Of a stretch of 8,207 nucleotides of DNA, positions 5,405-8,207 are shown in pieces. The notes beneath the pieces are model-generated. The model made no database searches and was not told the origin of the DNA. It saw only the letters and a program-made list of their open reading frames with translations. Every line of letters starts with the position of its first letter. The first letter of the stretch is position 1. The stretch is taken from contig DCTI01000023.1 in NCBI GenBank assembly GCA_002329525.1, positions 8,602 to 16,808 of the forward strand, read 5' to 3'. Source of the stretch: Negativicutes bacterium UBA1444 (lineage in GTDB: Bacteria > Bacillota > Negativicutes > UBA1444). The translations under genes and the position numbers were made by a program.

Positions 5405-6598
5405 ATGACTGCGGCCAATGTTTTACCCAAAGAACTCGGGCGGATGATCGAATGGCGCCGGACGTTGCACGCCAATCCGGAAGTAAGCGGCAACGAGTAT
5501 CAAACCCGCGCGTTTATTCTTGACCAGTTGAAACGGTTAGAGATTCCCGCCCGAACGTTCGAGACACATGCCGGAATTCTGGCCACTATCGAAGGCAAGG
5601 GACCGGGCGGAGTTATTGCGTTGCGAGCCGATATGGACGCCCTGCCCATCACGGAAAACAACGATCTGCCCCACCGTTCACAAAACGCTGGCGTCATGCA
5701 TGCCTGTGGCCATGACGGACATATGGCCATGCTGCTTGGCGCGGCCACCGCACTCAAAGAAAACCGGAATTCCTGGCGCGGCACTGTCAAGTTGGTGTTT
5801 CAGCCGTCGGAAGAGGCGGCGCCGCACGGTGGCGCACCATTGATGATTGCCGATGGCGTCCTGGAGAACCCCAAGGTGGACATGATGTTCGGCATGCATC
5901 TCTGGCCTGATCTGCAATACGGTGATATTGGCATTTGCCGGGGAACGATGATGGCTTCGTCCGACCGTTTCAGGCTGCGGCTCCAAGGAGCCGGCGCCCA
6001 TGCCGGAGCCCCGCATCAAGGAATCGATGCCGTGATGATGACTTCCGACGTTCTGACTGCCTTGAGCCGGATCATCCACCGACAAACCGATCCCCGCGAA
6101 ACCGCTACCATTAATATCGGGACAATTCATGGCGGTGAGCGGTATAATGTGGTTGCCAAAGAAGTGGTTCTGGAAGGCACCGTCCGGACTTTGAACGAAA
6201 CCGTCCGGCAAGACATTCCGCAGCGGATGCGCCGGATGATCCAGGGAATTTGTGACGGTTATGGCGGCAGCTTCGAGCTGGATTATCAGTTTGGCTACCC
6301 CAGTCTGCAAAACTCAGCGGACGAAACCGGATTTGTCGTTTTAGCCGCCAGCCGTTTTTTGGGCACCGAACATGTACTGGCCGACCATAAAGCGGTTCTC
6401 GGAGCGGAAGACTTTGCATTTTTCGCCCAGCAAGTTCCAGCCGCTTATTATTTCGTCGGCTGCGGTACTGCCGGCGCACCAATTCGCCCCTTGCACAACG
6501 GCAGTTTTGATTTTGACGAACGGGCCCTGTTTGTCGGCGCCCAAGTGATGGAGGAAACCGCCCTCGCGGCGTTGACTTTCCTGGAAAGAAAAAATTAA
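5405..6598 (+). CDS. M20-family metal-dependent amidohydrolase (N-acyl-amino acid / aminobenzoyl-glutamate hydrolase type)
   Basis: A 397-residue cytoplasmic hydrolase (no signal peptide) of the M20D group, which cleaves the amide bond of N-acyl amino acids such as hippurate, N-acetyl amino acids, IAA-amino acids or p-aminobenzoyl-glutamate. All expected metal ligands are visible: C101 and H103 (in ACGHDGH, 100-106), E137 (FQPSEE, 132-137), H165 (GMHLWP) and H364 (PLHNGSFDFDE). E136 is the expected catalytic base. RADMDALPI (74-82) is the conserved N-terminal motif. The lid/dimerisation domain, about residues 182-295, holds GAGAHAGAPHQGIDAV (195-210) with H199 and GGERYNVV (243-250). Length and motif spacing are normal, so the enzyme should be active. 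The transporter gene follows after 18 bp, giving an uptake-then-hydrolysis pair; its substrate is probably what AbgT carries. Substrate identity cannot be read from sequence, and N-acetylated or aromatic acyl amino acids are equally possible. Confidence 0.92.
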   Translation: MTAANVLPKELGRMIEWRRTLHANPEVSGNEYQTRAFILDQLKRLEIPARTFETHAGILATIEGKGPGGVIALRADMDALPITENNDLPHRSQNAGVMHACGHDGHMAMLLGAATALKENRNSWRGTVKLVFQPSEEAAPHGGAPLMIADGVLENPKVDMMFGMHLWPDLQYGDIGICRGTMMASSDRFRLRLQGAGAHAGAPHQGIDAVMMTSDVLTALSRIIHRQTDPRETATINIGTIHGGERYNVVAKEVVLEGTVRTLNETVRQDIPQRMRRMIQGICDGYGGSFELDYQFGYPSLQNSADETGFVVLAASRFLGTEHVLADHKAVLGAEDFAFFAQQVPAAYYFVGCGTAGAPIRPLHNGSFDFDERALFVGAQVMEETALAALTFLERKN

Positions 6599-6603
6599 AC
6601 CAA

Positions 6604-6610
6604 GGGAGGA
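6604..6610 (+). promoter_or_regulatory. Ribosome binding site of the AbgT gene with a TTG start
   Basis: GGGAGGA lies 6 bases before a TTG at 6617. No ATG occurs in frame near this site, so the strong binding site decides the unusual start codon. Confidence 0.75.
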
Positions 6611-6616
6611 ATTGAA

Positions 6617-8197
6617 TTGAGCAGTTCGAAACCCGATCCACAGGCTGCGGGAGAAGGGACCTCCAGCGCCCTGCAACGTTTCCTCGATATTTTGGAGTAT
6701 GTCGGAAACAAATTCCCGTCCCCCTTTACGCTGTTTATCAGTCTCGCCGTAGCCGTTCTCGCGCTATCATTCGTTTTCGAAGGCGCCTCCGCCACCTATA
6801 TCGGCGCCGGTAACAAACAAATTACGGTTAAAGTGGTCAATCTGATCAATGTTTCCTCATTCCAGTCCTTTCTGGCCGACATGGTGAAAAACTTCGTTTC
6901 ATTCCCGCCGCTCGGCTTGGTCGTGGTCATGATGATGGCCATGGGGATTGCGGAAAGCACCGGTCTGGTAACCGCACTGGTTCGCCGGGTACTGTTGAAT
7001 GTTCCTTCCTGGGGCGTCACGGCCGCCATCATGTGCCTTGGTATTAACGGTAACCTGGCTTCCGACGCCGCCACCGTATTTATGCCAGCGGTCGCCGCCG
7101 CTGTCTTTGCCGGGATGGGGAAAAACCCCTTGGTTGGTATGTCCGTCGCCTTCGCCGGAACGCAGGCCGGGTTCAGCGACAACTTCCTGCCGGCCGGAAC
7201 CGATGCCCTGATCGCCGGCATCACCGCCACCGCGACAAAAATTCTGCCGCAGACTGTAAATTCGCCGGTCCATGTTCTGATCAACTATTATTTCATGTCG
7301 TCTTCGGTTATCATTCTGACCATTGTCGGCACCATTGTCGCCGAAAAGGTTGTGGCGCCGCGTCTTGACCGATTTATGCCCTACATGCAGTTAGACGCCT
7401 ACACTCAATCGCACGAATTGACCCCTGAAGAAAAGAAGGGGTTGAAGTATGCCGGGTGGACTACTGTCATTTACATTTTGCTTTTGCTGGCCATGTGTAT
7501 TCCGGAAAACGGCTGGCTCCGGGACCCCAAGACCCATGAGCTGGTTCCGAAATCCCCTCTTCTATCGGGTATAATCCCGCTGATCTTCATTTTCTTCGTA
7601 TCCGTAGGCATGGCTTTTGGCATTGGCAAAGGGGTCATCAAAAGCGAAGCGGATATTCCCAAACTGATGGCCAATGGTGTCAGCGGTTCTGTCAGCTTCA
7701 TCGTTCTGGCCATGGCCGCTTCGCAATTCATTGCCTGGTTTACCAAAAGCAATCTGGCCACGGTTATCGCCATCCAGGGCGCCCACTTCCTGCAGGCTAT
7801 CAACTTCACAGGTATTCCTTTAGTCATCGGCTTCATGCTTCTGTCCGGGCTGGCTGACTTCCTTTTGATCAGCGGTTCCGCTAAATGGGTGTTTTTTGCA
7901 CCGATTTTTGTTCCAATGTTCGGTCTCCTCGGTTATGAACCCGCGGTTGTTCAAGCTGCCTATCGCGTTGGCGAAAGTATCACGAACCCCATTAGTCCCC
8001 TGAACTATTACATTCCGGTCATGCTCGGGATCATCACCCATTACGTGAAATCCGGTGAAAAGAAGATCGGTTACGGTACGATCATCGCCGCTCAGTTGCC
8101 GTTTGCATTCTGGTTCTTTATCGCCTGGGGCGGCTGGCTGGTGTTCTTCATGTTGATGAACTGGCCGCTCGGTCCTGGCGCCAAAATTTACCTGTAA
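6617..8197 (+). CDS. abgT: AbgT-family (p-aminobenzoyl-glutamate type) transporter
   Basis: A 526-residue integral membrane transporter of the AbgT family, whose known members import p-aminobenzoyl-glutamate (E. coli AbgT) or export sulfonamides (MtrF, YdaH). After a short hydrophilic N-terminus (1-35) the protein is almost wholly hydrophobic. It has an early membrane span (38-55), an outward loop (about 56-95) and many further spans. A charged loop at about 248-278 and another at about 296-313 separate the two halves. Family-typical re-entrant regions are visible: GINGNLASDAATVFMP (142-157), AGFSDNFLPAGTDALIAGIT (184-203), SGSAKWVFFAPIFVPM (419-434) and YRVGESITNPISPLNYY (449-465). The paired layout of the two polar-helix regions matches the inverted-repeat architecture known for this family. 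The gene starts with TTG, 18 bp after the M20 hydrolase gene, and is probably translated from the same mRNA. The pairing favours import of the hydrolase's substrate; drug export is a less likely alternative. No terminator is seen before the window ends 10 bases later. Confidence 0.93.
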   Translation: MSSSKPDPQAAGEGTSSALQRFLDILEYVGNKFPSPFTLFISLAVAVLALSFVFEGASATYIGAGNKQITVKVVNLINVSSFQSFLADMVKNFVSFPPLGLVVVMMMAMGIAESTGLVTALVRRVLLNVPSWGVTAAIMCLGINGNLASDAATVFMPAVAAAVFAGMGKNPLVGMSVAFAGTQAGFSDNFLPAGTDALIAGITATATKILPQTVNSPVHVLINYYFMSSSVIILTIVGTIVAEKVVAPRLDRFMPYMQLDAYTQSHELTPEEKKGLKYAGWTTVIYILLLLAMCIPENGWLRDPKTHELVPKSPLLSGIIPLIFIFFVSVGMAFGIGKGVIKSEADIPKLMANGVSGSVSFIVLAMAASQFIAWFTKSNLATVIAIQGAHFLQAINFTGIPLVIGFMLLSGLADFLLISGSAKWVFFAPIFVPMFGLLGYEPAVVQAAYRVGESITNPISPLNYYIPVMLGIITHYVKSGEKKIGYGTIIAAQLPFAFWFFIAWGGWLVFFMLMNWPLGPGAKIYL

Positions 8198-8207
8198 TTG
8201 TTATTGG

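Noticed and set aside
5678..6310. A 210-codon open frame on the - strand inside the M20 hydrolase gene
   Set aside because: It overlaps a region where the + strand carries all the catalytic motifs of M20, and its own translation shows no family features.
1..8207. Search for insertion sequences, CRISPR repeats, tRNA genes, phage genes or toxin-antitoxin pairs
   Set aside because: No terminal repeats, transposase motifs, regularly spaced repeats or cloverleaf-like sequence were found by reading; all gaps are short and explained by promoters and terminators.

Overview
The window looks like a chromosomal segment of an anaerobic Gram-positive-type bacterium. A Negativicutes / Sporomusa-like member of the Firmicutes is my best guess. 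The clues are strong GGAGG-type ribosome binding sites, GTG and TTG starts, a mid-range GC content, compact terminators with T-tracts, a ferredoxin-like aldo/keto reductase, tandem CheX-type proteins and a short stand-alone ArgA-like acetyltransferase. This placement is inference from gene content and style; no rRNA or other marker gene is present.

Layout, left to right. (1) On the + strand, the 3' end of a CheX-like protein is followed after 3 bp by a complete cheX-like gene, closed by a hairpin terminator (775-815). (2) On the - strand, convergent with cheX, lies a 345-aa aldo/keto reductase with two C-terminal 4Fe-4S cysteine motifs. (3) Divergent from it, on the + strand, is a membrane-bound GGDEF diguanylate cyclase driven by a clear extended -10 promoter. 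It ends at a long terminator (3205-3252) that it probably shares with the convergent gene. (4) On the - strand are a small GNAT acetyltransferase of the short N-acetylglutamate-synthase type and, upstream of it, a 439-aa regulator. The regulator has its own terminator between the two genes. (5) Divergent from the regulator, on the + strand, is a two-gene operon: an M20 amidohydrolase followed after 18 bp by an AbgT-family transporter.

The most coherent system is region 4-5. A dedicated regulator sits back to back with an uptake/hydrolysis pair (AbgT transporter plus M20 amidohydrolase), a pairing typical for N-acyl-amino acids such as p-aminobenzoyl-glutamate. The regulator has a putative ligand-sensing N-terminal part, a degenerate GGDEF/cyclase-like middle and two C-terminal helix-turn-helix segments. 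The leader of the hydrolase gene holds two adjacent inverted repeats built from the same GCAAA/TTTGC half-site, which are good operator candidates. Region 1-3 is signalling and redox housekeeping: CheY-P phosphatases, a c-di-GMP synthase with an intact inhibitory site, and an iron-sulfur oxidoreductase.

No mobile element, CRISPR array, tRNA, rRNA or phage sequence was seen. No gene inside the window appears broken; only the first is cut, by the window edge.
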